Shown: in pieces, positions 1 to 11,914 of the stretch
How positions within the stretch are numbered: the first letter of the stretch is position 1
Layout of the letters: the number at the start of each line of letters is the position of its first letter
The notes under the pieces: generated by a model
What the model was told of the DNA's origin: nothing
The model's database searches: none
Seen by the model: the letters and a program-made list of their open reading frames with translations, nothing else
DNA from: Topomyia yanbarensis
Taxonomy: Eukaryota; Arthropoda; Insecta; Diptera; Culicidae
Direction of reading: 5' to 3'
DNA: 64,000 nt
Assembly: GCF_030247195.1 (NCBI RefSeq)
Contig: NC_080671.1
Span: 203,526,897-203,590,896 of the forward strand
Program-made: the position numbers and the translations under genes

Positions 1-2
1 GC

Positions 3-1400
3 GGAATCACTTCGCTGAGAGTCGAGTCAAAAATTTTCGAATCGCTTATCAACGAGGTGCTGTTCTCTGCTAGTAAACATTACATAAGCACTTGTCAGCA
101 CGGATTCTTTCCCGGTCGATCGGTGGAGACGAACCTGGTCTCCTTCACATCCTTTTGTATGGAACAAATGTCCAAACAACTGCAGGTGGACACGATCTAA
201 ACAGATCTTAAGGCTGCTTTTGACACTGTTAACCATGAGATACTGCTAACAAAGCTTGATAAACTTGGATGCACCGCCCGATTCTGCCGTTGGCTACGAT
301 CATACCTTGTTCACCGTAAAGTCGTTGTTCAAATTGGTGACAATGAATCTGAGTCCTTTGGAGTTCCTCAAGGTAGTACACTTGGTCCGCCACTGTTTTC
401 ACTGTTCGTGAAAGATGTGGCTTTCGTCTTAATGCGTGGAGGGAAACTGTTCTTCGCCGACGACTTGAAAATATTTCTAATTATAAGGATAGAAGCCGAT
501 TGCCGTGAGCTACAGTATCTCGTTGATACCTTTTATAGTTGGTGTAAAAGAAACATGATGGTTCTTAGTGTTGCTAAATGCTTTGTTATCAGCTTTCATC
601 GACCGAGGAACATATTTACTTTCAACTACAACATCGCTGGAACTCAGCTGCAACGCGTTGATCATGTAAAAGATTTGGGCGTCATTCTTGATGAAAGGCT
701 AATGTACACCCATCACTTCTCAGCGATCATTGACAAAGCTAGTCGTCTACTAGGTTTTATGTTCAAAATATCCAACGAATTTCGGGACCCTTTGTGCTTC
801 AAAGCGTTGCATTGTTCGCTGGTGCGCTCACAGTTGGAATTCGCAAACGTCGTTTGGTGCCCCTACCATGCAACTTGGAGCCAAAGAATTGAAGCCGTCC
901 AGCGTAGATTCATAAGGTATGCGTTACGTCAATTGCCTTGGAATGATCCGCTGAACTTGCCGCCATACGAAGACCGTTGTTGATTACTAGGACTGCACAC
1001 TTTAGAAGATCGTAGACACGCGTCGCAAGTTACCTTCGTATCTAAGCTTCTTCTCGCCGAATATGATGTTCCCGATCTCCTATCACAAATTAATCTCCAC
1101 GCACCAACCCGTGTCCTTCGTCCTCGAACACTGCTGCAGACTGAAATGCGTAACACTAATTACGCTATATATACGCGAACGGAGGTCTTAGTGGAATGTA
1201 CGTAATGTTTCAAAGATTTTCTTCACTGATGTCTTCAACTTGACTTGATGACAAGACAAGAAGAAAATCTTTGAAACATTACTAACTACGCTGCCAACAG
1301 CCCGATACTAGCAATGGTCCGTCGCTTTAACGATTTTACCGACATCTTCGACTTCGTCATTAGTTCTGCACAGTTTAGAAATCGTTTGTTATCACTTTAG
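3..1400 (+). pseudogene. Non-LTR retrotransposon reverse transcriptase, Jockey/CR1-like, decayed
   Basis: One frame (codons starting at 3, 6, 9...) encodes the RT of a non-LTR retrotransposon from before the finger region to the protein end. Visible motifs are QHGFFPGRS, TDLKAAFDTVNHE, GVPQGSTLGPPLFS, the catalytic FADD of FFADDLKIF near 453-480, and the thumb-like PPYEDRC. The gene is dead. TAA at 198-200 sits just before TDLKAAFD, TGA at 981-983 follows PPYEDRC, and a hairpin insertion (1167-1280) splits the C-terminus. Homology resumes at NYAANSP and ends at TAG 1398-1400. The endonuclease and ORF1 lie outside the window or are lost. Assignment to the Jockey/CR1 group rests on the motif pattern; Jockey versus CR1 is not settled. 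Confidence 0.85.
1167..1280 (+). mobile_element. 114-bp hairpin insertion inside the RT (copy 1)
   Basis: The insertion interrupts the retrotransposon frame between NTNYA and NYAANS. It is flanked by a likely 12-bp target duplication, ACTAATTACGCT at 1155-1166 and ACTAACTACGCT at 1281-1292. Its second half is a perfect 23-bp inverted repeat (1202-1224 and 1260-1282) with an inner TGTCTT/AAGACA stem. A second copy lies at 13679-13777 with the same 5' half. No coding capacity and no classical TIR. The family is not one I recognise. Confidence 0.7.
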
Positions 1401-1500
1401 GTTAAATATTTGTGATTTAGTTCATTAAGACTCATTGTCAGATAAACGTAAATTGTTAAATACATAAATTGTTAAATACATAAATTGTCAATTTGAATTT
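1401..1500 (+). repeat. 3' end of the non-LTR element with short tandem repeats
   Basis: The region just after the RT stop holds a TAAATTGTTAAATACA-type unit of about 16-17 bp repeated roughly 2.5 times (about 1447-1490). Short tandem tails are typical of CR1/Jockey-like 3' ends. The exact 3' end of the element is not visible. Confidence 0.5.
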
Positions 1501-1613
1501 GGTGCTATAAAAGTGACGATTAGAAAAATTCTACGTTTTTCCAAGCTTTCTAAAATACTTAGCTGTTCTTTTTTTCACTTTAATTTATTGCTTTAATCAC
1601 GGTTTTACTACGT

Positions 1614-2745
1614 TTGTGCCTTTCTTAATAGAAATGTATTGCAATTGCTCTGAAAACCGACTTTTTAACAGAGGCCCGGAGGGCCGAGTGACATATATAA
1701 TTCGATTCAGTTCGTCGAGCTCGGCAAATGTCTGTGTGTGTATGTATGTGTGTGTATGTATGTGTGTCTGTGTGTGTATGTGACCAAAAATGTCGCTCAT
1801 TTTTCTCAGAACTGGCTGAACCGATTTGACAAACTTAGTCTCAAATGAAAGGTACAACGTTCCCATAGGCTGCTATTGAATTTCTAATAGATCCGACTTC
1901 CGGTTCCGGAATTACAGGGTGATGAGTACGATCACGCAGAAAATGTCGATTTTAGTAAATTCTGCAATGAATGTATAAAGGTGAAATTTTTTCCAAAATG
2001 TAACCACAACTACTTCGATTTGTAGTATTAGGTCACTAACAGCCATTTGAAGTCTCTTTGGTCACATTGGCCACCATCATCGGTTCCGGAAGCCCCTGCG
2101 GAAGTATCCAAATTCAGAATAACAGTCACATCGGTTTCTCGGAGATGGCTAGACCAATTCAACATACTTATTCTCAAATGAAAGGTGTTGCGTCCCCGTA
2201 AATGGCTATTAAATTTCATTCTGATTCGACTTACGGTTGCGGAGTTACGGGTTGTGGCGTGCGATCACATAGCAAATTGCGATTCAAACCGATACTACGA
2301 TGAAAGCAAAAAAGGTAAAAATTTCGTTAAAATGTCTGTCTAAAACTTACATTTGCAGTTTTAGGTCACTGACGGCCAACTGAACTTTCGTTGACTACTT
2401 TGACCACCATAGACGGTTCCGGAAGTGCCCCGGAAAGTGACCACCTATTAAAATTAACAAACTTACGGATGGTTGGGCCAATTTTTACAAACTAGCCCCT
2501 AGTCCCAAATGAAGGGTATATTATCTCCATAGACGTCTCAAATATTTCGTGCGGTTCGCTTATATGGTTCAGGAAATATAGACATGAAATCCCCAAATAG
2601 GCCGGAGCTAAACATTTTTTAAAGGGTGTCCTAATGAAATTTCAGAAATCGAATTCGTATTTTTGATGCCAAACATCTTTAAAATGCATGAAACGTCGAG
2701 ATTTTATGTTATCCCGAAAAAAAAAATTCACGAAGATTGCCTCTT
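1614..2745 (+). repeat. Dispersed repeat family A, copy 1
   Basis: The head reads like GAGGCCCGGAGGGCCGAG, followed by an ATTCGA..CAGTTCGTCGAG block, a TG/TATG-rich tract (1730-1780), then blocks starting near GGCTGAACCGATTTGACAAA. That block recurs at about 1812, 2149 and 2472, so the body contains about three degenerate tandem units of about 330 bp. The tail, near AAAATGCATGAAACGTCGAG (about 2680-2740), is shared with copies at 34.8 and 56.0 kb. No frame is conserved. Related copies in this window lie at 15.8, 33.2-34.9, 35.5, 39.3 and 56.0-56.4 kb. Confidence 0.75.
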
Positions 2746-3478
2746 TGGGACTTCAATTTAATAATACCGGGGCTGTTACGAAAAATTTTCGTGAACAATT
2801 TGTAGTCTTTAGACCATTTGGGCATAAAGTATCCTTCCAACATATTATGCGAACATTACCCACCTTCTCCACTTACCAGCTGATCAAGATGACTAAACTA
2901 AGTCTCAGACCGCCGATTACTGGTTGGTAATGGTTCATGTTTTCGATTTGGCCCTTTCCCTTTTACAAAATTGAAGAACTTGAATATTGATATTATTCAA
3001 TTTAAGTACCAGTTCATAAAGATTTGGTTGAAAATGTGTCTTAAAACTGAGTTTGAAATCGGTGTCAATATGACCCGCTAACACATTATTCGTAACTTTT
3101 TTGTACTGCCCTTCGGAAATGAGCTGATATTTTGAACTCTATTGAAAATCGTTGCTCTCCATGAAAGAAGAAAAGTCAAGAAATTCTAAACTTGTAGGTG
3201 CAATACTTAAAAAGTTATCGCATTTTGACGGCGTCGGTATTGATCAATAAACACTTTAGGATTACCAGGAGTTGCACATTGAAAGATGTTTTCGCTACTC
3301 CCAAGCATAATTATCTACTGATTCCCTTGCAACTTCAGCTAGTCCAGATCGATAACGGAGTAGCAGCCAGGGGTGGTCGCACAAACTCAAGCTCAAGCTC
3401 AGAGTTACAGGTTGGTTACTGCGGTAATATATAGGAATTACCCATATAAAGCGGTACAATTGATACAATACTTTAGAG

Positions 3479-3689
3479 CAGTGATTCTCAAGCTGGGGTC
3501 CACGGACACCTAGGGGGCCGTGAATTCATTGCTGGGGCTCCGCGAAGAAAAATATATTTTCCGAGTACATATTGAATTTTCGAGTCTTATTTCTTAACAA
3601 ACAGAAAATAATGTTTATCCATGGGTATCCGTAGCAACCCAGGGTGATTTCTAAGGGGTCCGTGGTAAGGTAAAGGTTGAGAACCGCTG
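3479..3689. mobile_element. hAT-type MITE, 211 bp
   Basis: The ends are CAGTGATTCTCAAGCTG and the inverse of AGGTTGAGAACCGCTG, the classic CAGNGGTTCTCAA terminus of hAT elements. The flanks CTTTAGAG and CTTTAAAT match at 6 of 8 positions, consistent with the 8-bp hAT target duplication. The interior is non-coding, with GGGGTCCACGG near the left end and an inverted GGACCCC near the right. It sits inside family A-related sequence. Confidence 0.8.
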
Positions 3690-3719
3690 CTTTAAATGTT
3701 AAAAATCTATTGAAATGGA

Positions 3720-3990
3720 TATCAAATTACTTTGACTTGCAGGTATAGAGCACTGATGGCCAATCAAAGATTCTTAAAATAGATTTTGCTCTACCGACAA
3801 TTTCAGAAATCTTAGGTTTCTGGCATATTCCACAAATAAAATCGCATCTGAACCAATTTTTACTAACCTAGCGTCAAATGAAATGTACAACAAGCAGTTG
3901 GGTTTTGCTGGCCACTTTTGACGGGGTAAGAGCGCTACCCTGTTTGGTGTGCACTGCCCACTGCATTTTAAAAAAGGAAACACATCATTT
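3720..3990 (+). repeat. Degenerate family A fragment
   Basis: The text around 3737-3900 (TTGCAGGTATAGAGCACTGA, ACCAATTTTTACTAACC, CAAATGAAATGTACAAC) aligns by eye with the internal units of family A at about 2360-2520. It is probably the continuation of copy 1 beyond the hAT MITE. Confidence 0.45.
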
Positions 3991-4149
3991 TTTGAAGCTT
4001 CCAGGTCCAGGTATTTTAGATTACATATATTATTTTTTATATTATAATAGATGCTTCGATAATTCTTCAGGTTGATTTTACAGTTTTAATCATCAGCGGA
4101 TCCAAATTTCCAATCAACTCAGTGATCAATATCTGTATATCCATCAAAC

Positions 4150-4335
4150 AACTTCTTTTGGGTTATAGTAATTCTTGGGTAACCCCCCGCTAGAAAATTA
4201 ACACTCACACTAAATTAACTATCTTTCATATATGTTAAAAATACTGGTTAAAAATAATTCATACATGTTAAAAATAATGATAAAAATAAGATCTTTTTTG
4301 GCAGCTGAAAATGAACGTGATTCGTTTTTTATTTA
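4150..4335 (-). repeat. Probable 3' UTR/tail of the RTE element
   Basis: On the minus strand the sequence after the ORF stop is A/T-rich and holds AATAAATAAAAAACG, then a degenerate direct repeat around TTATTTTTAACATGTATGAA. Short AT-rich repeated tails are usual for RTE-clade elements. The boundary is approximate. Confidence 0.4.
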
Positions 4336-6492
4336 TTAACAGATTAAGGCCGAAGTGGCCTGTGCCGTATACAAAAGATTCCTCCATTCCACTCGGTCCA
4401 TGGCCGCGCGTCGCCAGCCACGCAGTCTGCGAAGGGTCCGCAAATCGTCTTCCACCTGGTCGATCCATCGTGCTCGCTGCGCGCCACGTCTTCTTGTACC
4501 GGTCGGATTGCAATTGAGAACCGTTTTCACCGGGCTATTGTCCGACATTCTGGCTACGTGCCCGGCCCACCGTAGTCGTCCGATTTTCGCGGTATGACAG
4601 ATGGGTGGCTCCCCCAACAGCTGATGCAACTCATGGTTCATTCGCCGTCTCCATGTGCCGTCTTCCATCTGCACTCCACCGTAGATGGTACGCAGCACTT
4701 TCCGTTCGAAGACACCAAGTGCGCGTTGGTCCTCCACGAGCATGGTCCAGGTCTCGTGCCCGTAGAGAACTACCGGTCTAATCAGCGTCTTGTAGATGGT
4801 CAACTTCGTACGACGGAGAACTCTGTTCGACCGAAGTGTCTTGCGGAGGCCAAAGTAAGCACGATTTCCTGCCACGATGCGTCTACGAATCTCTCTGCTG
4901 GTATCATTGTCGGCGGTCACCAGTGAGCCCAAGTACACGAACTCTTCAACCACCTCGATTTCGTCGCCACCGATGCAAACTCGAGGCGGGCGGTTCTCAT
5001 TCTCTTCTCGTGAACCTCTTCCTATCATGTACTTTGTCTTCGACGTGTTGATGGCAAGTCCGACGCACTTGGCTTCTCTTTTCAGTCTGATGTAGGCTTC
5101 CTCCATCTTCTCAAAGTTTCGTGCAATAATATCAACGTCATCGGCGAAGCCAAGTAGCTGAACGGACTTTGTGAAAATCGTACCAATCGTGTCGATCCCT
5201 GCTCTTCTTATTACACCTTCCAGCGCGATGTTGAATAACAGACACGAGAGACCATCACCTTGCCGTAACCCTCTGCGTGATTCGAAGGGACTCGAGAGCG
5301 TCCCTGAGACACGTACTACGCACATCACCCGATCCATCGTCGCCTTCACTAATCGCGTCAGTTTGTCCGGGAATCCGTACTCGTGCATAATCTGCCATAG
5401 CTGATCTCGATCGATAGTGTCGTATGCGGCTTTGAAGTCGATGAACAAATGATGTGTGGGCACATTGTACTCGCGGCATTTCTGCAGTACTTGACGAAGA
5501 GCGAACACCTGGTCCGTGGTAGATCGTTCGCTCATGAAACCCGCCTGGTACTGCCCCACGAACTCTCTTGCAATTGGTGATAGTCGACGGCATAGTATTT
5601 GGGAGAGTACCTTGTAGGCGGCGTTCAGCAGGGTGATTGCTCGGTAATTACAGCAATCCAGCTTGTCGCCCTTTTTGTAGATAGGGCACACGACACCTTC
5701 CATCCACTCCTCCGGTAAAATCTCCTCCTCCCAAATCTTGGTAATCACCCAGTGCAGCGCTTTAGCCAGTGGCTCGCCACCGTGTTTTAGTAGCTCGCTT
5801 GGTATTTGGTCAACCCCAGCGGCTTTATTATTTTTGAGCCGGCTAATCTCCTCCTGGATTTCTTGGAGATCCGGAGCCGGTAGTGTAATGTCTTCCGCGC
5901 GTGCTCCCAGGTGCGTTACCGTGCCATCCTCGTCGTCTGCTGCATCGCCGTTCAGGTGTTCTTCGTAGTGCTGCCGCCACCTCTGGATCACCTCACACTG
6001 GTCCGTGAGAAGATTCCCGTTTGTATCTCTGCACATGTCGGCCTGTGGTACGTGGCCCCTGCGCGAGCGGTTCAACTTCTCTTAGAATTTCCGTGTGTCT
6101 TTAGCGCGGTACAGCTGCTCCATCGCTTCGCGATCTCGGTCTTCCTGCTGGCGCTTTTTGGTCCGGAAAACCGAGTTCTGCCTGTTCCGTGCCTGTTTAT
6201 ATCGCGCCTCGTTCGCCCTCGTGCGGTGTTGCAGCATTCTCGCCCATGCTGCATTCTTCTCTTCGACTAACTGCTCGCATTCGCCGTCGTACCAGTCGCT
6301 TCTTCGGTCCGGGCCCACCGTACCTAGTGCAGTGGCTGCGGTGCTACCTATGGCGGATCGGATATCTCTCCAGCCATCTTCAAGGGCAACTGCGCCTAGC
6401 TGCTCTTCTGTTGGTAGTGCCACTTCCAACTGCTGCGCGTATTCTTGAGCCACTCTGATTCGTGATTCGTGGTGAATAGATAAAATATTCAT
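4336..6492 (-). pseudogene. RTE-clade non-LTR retrotransposon ORF2 (JAM1-like), 5'-truncated
   Basis: The minus-strand frame runs from 6492 to 4336 with a single in-frame stop (TAA at 6082-6084) where homologues continue. Visible in order: a linker (ESRIRVAQEYAQQLE), NNKAAGVDQIPSELLKHGG, the RT finger RAITLLNAAYKVLSQIL, QAGFMSERSTTDQVFALRQ, LFIDFKAAYDTIDRDQLW, RRGLRQGDGLSCLLFN, catalytic FADD in LLGFADDVDIIA, then FVYLGS and the C-terminal LRWAGHVARM. The AP endonuclease expected upstream is missing: homology stops near 6480, a typical 5' truncation. Catalytic residues are intact, so the copy looks fairly young. The clade call rests on the GFADDVDIIAR and ETWT..FERKVLR signature; JAM1 is the known Aedes member, but the exact family is not proven. 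Confidence 0.88.
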
Positions 6493-6877
6493 TCAAAAAT
6501 CCATGTTATTCATTCAGTTGCATATCGCAAAATAATATTCGTTTCACTTATTATCTACACGCAAAAAATAACCCACAGAATGAGTTCTTTTAACTTAAAT
6601 TTAGGTACTTTTTAGTTGTGTTGCTACGTTTGATTCGTTGCTGCACGTTCACTCCGTGAAATAATCGGAGACGAATGAAAACCTGCATTGAATGAATGGC
6701 AGTTTGTTCGTTTGACGTTTTAAGCTGCGTCATTGAACAATAAAATGAATGCGGCTGAATATAATCAATTTTCATTCAATGAATTTTGTTATTTATAATT
6801 CTGGTTACAACATGGAGTGTAATTCTTTACCCGCTTTGAGTTAAACAATTGGTTGCTCAAGGTCTTACCTTTTTAAG
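6493..6877. other. Unassigned AT-rich DNA
   Basis: No supported gene. There are scattered ATTCATT/AATGAAT motifs in both orientations, possibly remnants of a small inverted-repeat element, but no clean ends. Confidence 0.4.
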
Positions 6878-7238
6878 GTACACAGGAAAAAATTATCCTG
6901 CTTTTGCAAAGCTGTAATTTGAACCTCATCATTATCATTGAAATTTCTTCGCTAACTTGGCATACAAACCAACCAATGCTAATTTTATCAGGGATGTAAT
7001 TTCACACTTGACGCAATTTAAAAAACAGTAGTAAAGCATGTTATTTACGATCTACCGTAACAAAAAATTAAACCTATAAACCCTTAAATAAGACGTAGCT
7101 ATTGAGTAAAATTACGTGGATGGCCAAAAATCAACGTCACATAAAATCAAAATTAAACGTAAGACTACATCATTATTGATGCTCGTGCTTGTCATGGTCA
7201 GGGGTCCTAAAATGACATGATTTTTTCTCTGTGTGTAC
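6878..7238. mobile_element. MITE with GTACACA..GAAAAAA ends, ~360 bp
   Basis: The left end is GTACACAGGAAAAAATTAT and the right end read inverted is GTACACACAGAGAAAAAATC, imperfect TIRs of about 20 bp. The interior is non-coding. The MITE at 28915-29305 has similar ACACAGAAAAAA-type ends, so both may belong to one family or superfamily. Confidence 0.55.
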
Positions 7239-10093
7239 TTTCAATGGAATGCGTATAAGTTTGTTTTAATCATGTTGCTTTTTTGCAAAAGTGTCGTTAA
7301 ATACTCGTAATTGAGCGAAACGAAAACACGAATCAATGCCTTTTATGCCAAAGTGTTGAACAAAGATGCCGCTTTAACCAAAGATTTTAAATGGGTAGGA
7401 TGAAAATAGAAATGGTGTATCAAAGGGTGCATCACCTAACATGAATCCTCGTAAAAGTCGAAATAGTTTGTGTCTAATGGATCTGCCAACCTGCTGGCAG
7501 TTACACTTATCTGAAATAAAAATGACAGTGCTCTCCCTGGAAGTAGCTTCAGAATCACACATTGAAAAATATATTTTATTACCGTTGTGCGCAAAATGAT
7601 TGTTATGATACTACTAAGAATAATGTAGGTTGATGTTTAACTTTTAACCGGATACCCGGAAATTTCACTAAATTTCAATTATTTTTTTAGTTTTGTTTGC
7701 TATTGTTTCTGCTCCTATTAAACAGAACCTGCACATTCTTAAATTCTTTTAATTGAGGCTGGGGCATTTGCATCATATGTATTATATGAACACAGTGCAG
7801 TGTAAAGCAACAATTTGTATACTAAATGTGCCATCCGTCTGAACTTGATGTACTGCTCATATAAAACTTGTCAAGCAAATGATATCACCAACCATTTTCC
7901 ATACCAAAGCCCTGGGTTAGATCGTTGATTGTAGGTTTAGAGACTATGCGATGTTCAGAACCTGAATATTCATCAATAGCTTCTAGACTGTTTATGTGAC
8001 AAGCGAAACTGTATTTATCAAAGGGGTTGTGCTGCAGTATTGGTACATTTTTGCCAACCAATAAAATACATCGTATGCAATTCGACTGGTTCATCCATAT
8101 TCATCCATACATTTCGAAATTCCTGCATGCACTAGTTCTTATTAATCCTTGCTTTGCTTCCGCTTGCTTCGCCTACATCTTGTCTGTTTATCTTTCACAT
8201 TGCATTTCAACCCCGCGCCAGGCGGACGGAAATGTGGTCCCTAAACTCCGGGCACCACATGACCGACCATGTCTCGCTCTCCCACATTCTATATCGCAGT
8301 TGCCATCACAAGCATCGATGGTGTTGGCGTCGGCATCGTCGTCGTCATTTTCGTTATTCGTTTTATCTTACTGCAACGTTCCTTCAATGCCGTTTCCTGC
8401 CACGATGATTCGAACAAACGGCTCGGTACCCTAGATGGGCAGAGTAAACCCAATGTACACACGCGGCCTTTGCTTGGCATTTCATATTAAAGCTCATATT
8501 CCAGTCAAAATTTCAGCAACAGTCAAGACATTCAGTATGGAACTCGAGCTGCTCACGACAAAATGAACCAACGTCCTCGCCGGACGGCGTATTGATGCTT
8601 TGGACCGTATGTACCTCGGGACTTTCATGGTAAGGATATTTTAAAGAGAATATGCTCACAGGATGAAAGCGAATATTCAAGTGCCAGTCTCGGAGTACTT
8701 GCGTTTTAGTATTCGTTTGCATAAACCGTTTTGTTCCAAATATCGGATATTTCAAAAATTGGAGAAAAAATCGTATAATCGTATAATCGGTGCGGATTGC
8801 GATTTTTAACAGGAGACAAGATTTTAGACCAACACGGTATGAAGACACGATTCGGTATAAATATCACCTGTAGGTGAGATATAGGCTGTGCACGTCTACG
8901 AATGAGAGAACATCCGGCCAGAGCTGTCGGAGTGTTCTACAAAGTGTGCTATGCAAAAAGGGCCCCAGCAGCAGTTGGCTATGCAGTTCGAGCAAGCCGT
9001 TGTTGTAAAGCATCACCATCATCATCCAAGAAGAGGCCCAATACATAATTTGTTGAATTAAATATGCATTAGTTTGGGTTGATTTTCAATTATGCTGTGG
9101 CAATTTCTAAACCGGGAATACCTGGATTTAACTTTGCTTATAGGTCTACAATTTTCATCTGTTTTTCTTTATTGGTTGGTGTGCCTTCCCGCCTCACTTT
9201 CTGTTTTTCAAAACAAATTTCCGATTTGGTTTGAGGGGAGACAGCCAGGTTAAAAACAGAAGCCTTTCAAGAGCATTGGATTTTCCCATATTCCTAGGCG
9301 AAATATATTACCAGCTGAATATCTTGAAGCTTTCAGGTATCATCCCACCTTAAAGTGCAACATTAAAGCTGAGAGAGCCATTCGGCTTTGACATTCGCCA
9401 CATTAAAGCCATCACGGTTGAATTTGCGGAGGGGATACGATAGCAGTGCAAAGGGTGTATGAGCAGGAAACTCTGACAATTTTCAACGATGCGTGACCAC
9501 GCAATGTGCCGATGGCTGGACTGGTTTTGGGGTGGTAAATATAACCAGACCGTTGTGAAAAATCCCCAACAGGAAGGGGACCACTATCTAGGGTAAAAGT
9601 TTGATTGCACATACAGCTTCCCGATAGCGATAGTAAATTTGTGCATTCCCGTCTACAGTTTTCGGACGTAACAAATGAATCATGCTGTATAACCCACGTG
9701 CAAATTTAACTTGGGAAAAGTTTTGCTCTGCACTGTGGTCAGATTGGTCAAAATAGCCGAACATTTCCAAACCTAATCTTTAGTCAGAATCTCGAGTTTC
9801 GAATGGCGACCCCTTGAAGGTACCCCAGAACTTCAACGCAGGTTCCTTAAAAACTTGACGTTATTTTCAAAGCAGCAGTATAGATACAGTGCTAGTAATG
9901 TACACTCGCAGCAGCAGTTTCGAAGCTAACGTTTTGCTGCCCCTTTCTGCGGCCCTCGTGCTGTTGAGCTGAGCGAGTGTACAATGAACGATTCAGAAAG
10001 TATACATTTCTTAGCTTTCCATCGGGAGCAAAATAAATCCAATACATTATTTGGCGGAATCCTGCTCAGCAAGTAGAGATATTTCCAACACTG
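7239..10093. other. Unassigned intergenic DNA
   Basis: No gene is supported. About 8150-8480 is less AT-rich than its surroundings and overlapping short frames run through it on both strands, but none has a recognisable domain or a consistent coding pattern. It could hold host non-coding or regulatory DNA. 8500-10000 shows no repeats shared with the rest of the window. Confidence 0.4.
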
Positions 10094-10095
10094 TA

Positions 10096-10240
10096 AGGGA
10101 TAGGATAGATTTTACAATTTTTGATGGGGTATCCGACGCAGCAAGTATTTTATTTCGTCTCACATCTAGCGTGGTGGCGATAAATGTGATTCTTGATTAT
10201 CTGTTCGCCGCATCAAGTATTATAATTTTTACCTATCCCT
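10096..10240. mobile_element. 145-bp MITE with TA target duplication
   Basis: The ends are AGGGATAGG and CCTATCCCT flanked by TA (10094-10095 and 10241-10242). Inside the TIR the similarity continues with TTTTTGATG on the left and the inverse of CATCAAGTA on the right. TIR and TSD fit a Tc1/mariner-type MITE. Confidence 0.7.
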
Positions 10241-10832
10241 TAGCATACTCAACACATTCGGAACTTGACTGGTAGAATGCACCATAAAGTATGAAATATC
10301 GAATCGCTTTAATTTCTTGCTGGAAAATTATAAAACTTATTTGCGCGATGAGCTAAAATTTCTAAAGCAACTTGTCATTTATGAAATTCTTCGCTTGTGT
10401 TGGTGTGCAAGGCCTGTCGTATTCAAATTCATGTCGGGAGTTTTTGTGAGCTAGTGTGGGATTACTCCTTGCCATCGCCATCCAGCCTGTTTTGATGCTT
10501 GCCCGACACGATGCCTTTACTCTCTTCGCCTTTATAGCGATAGCAAGTAGGTATGACGGTCTGGTTTTTCCTGTGTCTGCCTGGCGGTGCTTACTTGCTA
10601 TTGAGCCCGCCTGCCTTACCTTTCGTTCCGAACCGGGTTTCTTTTTGCGCTTCTCACATTCTCACCCTCAGCGTCTTTCGGATACTTGGATCTTCGTGTT
10701 TCCCTCACGTTGTCCTTCGTTCAACTTCCTTTTTAAGAGCGGTAGGTAGTTTCTGTCCCGCGAGATTTTCGGTCAAATGGGCAGTTTTTTTCAGTATGAG
10801 CAAATCTTTTTCACTCCCATCAATACTATATA

Positions 10833-11151
10833 GGGTGATGAGCCTATTTGCGCCATGTTTCTATTATCACCCTACCCATTTGAAGCCGTTGGTTAGAGCA
10901 GTGTCTGCCATCTTTGTTCAACGCATTGAGTCAAATGGTAGCGCAACAATAGGGACACTCGATTCGAGTTTTCATTGTGCTCAAACACGAGAATTTTACT
11001 GTTTTCAACGCATTTGTGTTATTATATTGGTTCTTAACAACGAAGCAAAGCGGTTGATGTCAGTTTTTACGCATTCCATTGATTGTAAGGCAAGAAATTA
11101 CCAAATTAGTGAGGCACCTTGCTTAGTATGGTGAAAATAGGCTCATCACCC
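10833..11151. mobile_element. 319-bp MITE with GGGTGATGAGCCTATTT TIRs (copy 1)
   Basis: GGGTGATGAGCCTATTT at the left is matched exactly by the inverse AAATAGGCTCATCACCC at the right, flanked by TA on both sides (10831-10832, 11152-11153). The interior shares GAAGCCGTTGGTTA, GCCATCTTTG and GTGAGGCACC with a diverged copy at 12776-13009. This is a Tc1/mariner-like non-autonomous element. Confidence 0.85.
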
Positions 11152-11153
11152 TA

Positions 11154-11914
11154 GTTTTCTTACGCTGTTGGCGAAGGATGACAGGACAACGGAGTTGTGT
11201 TGAATGTGGTGTCCAGTAAAGCTTGAGTGCATGCCTGGAGCAATCGAAAAAATACGCTGGGTAGACTTATGATTAGAGTCAGTTCAGGAGAAATTGAATT
11301 CTGTCATCACGATCATTGTTTTAGATCGCCTTTCTATCATAGTATCTGGGATCCACCACACTATATAAAAGATCTAAATAGCCGATGATAGGTTATGTAA
11401 TTTTTAAATTCTCTTTCTCGTCGGGATGACCCATTGTAGGAGTTCGAATAAAAAATGTAGAATTTTTGCTGCGTATTCACTTAAACCGGTTTCTCGCGAT
11501 TTATCAATTCCTTTTTTTCAACGTTACTTTCCTTAATGTTGATTTTTTTTAGTAAAACCATTTTTTGGAAACTGCGCAGATTCAATTTTACAAAGTTAAT
11601 CGCTCGCAGGAAAACAACTTTAATGTGTAGCAAGATAATAAGTAGGTATTAAGTGTTTGGAATGTTTCCTTTTTCTGTACTGCAATAGACAATATATCAT
11701 CTGCGGGCATGGCTTATAACATTTTCTGCTGTCCAGCTTTTCGCAACTAGGTAGCACCTTATCTTTTCGCGATATAATGTGAGATGATGTATTCGTGCGT
11801 AAAAACGCGGAATACCTAATGATTTCGTAAAACAACACAAAATTTATCGGAAACTAATTCGTAGAGCCATAATACTGCAGAAATGTAGAAAACTAATTAA
11901 TATAACATAATATG
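11154..11914. other. Unassigned AT-rich DNA
   Basis: I see no gene, TIR pair or copy of a named repeat in this stretch. Confidence 0.4.

Noticed and set aside
4311..6270. Plus-strand frames opposite the RTE element
   Set aside because: Shadows of the minus-strand ORF2; no independent motifs.
8027..8490. Overlapping plus-strand frames in a less AT-rich patch
   Set aside because: Three frames are open for similar lengths with no recognised domain, which fits base composition rather than a gene.
10456..11134. 193-aa plus-strand frame
   Set aside because: Its 3' part runs through the 10833-11151 MITE and the 5' part has no recognisable domain.
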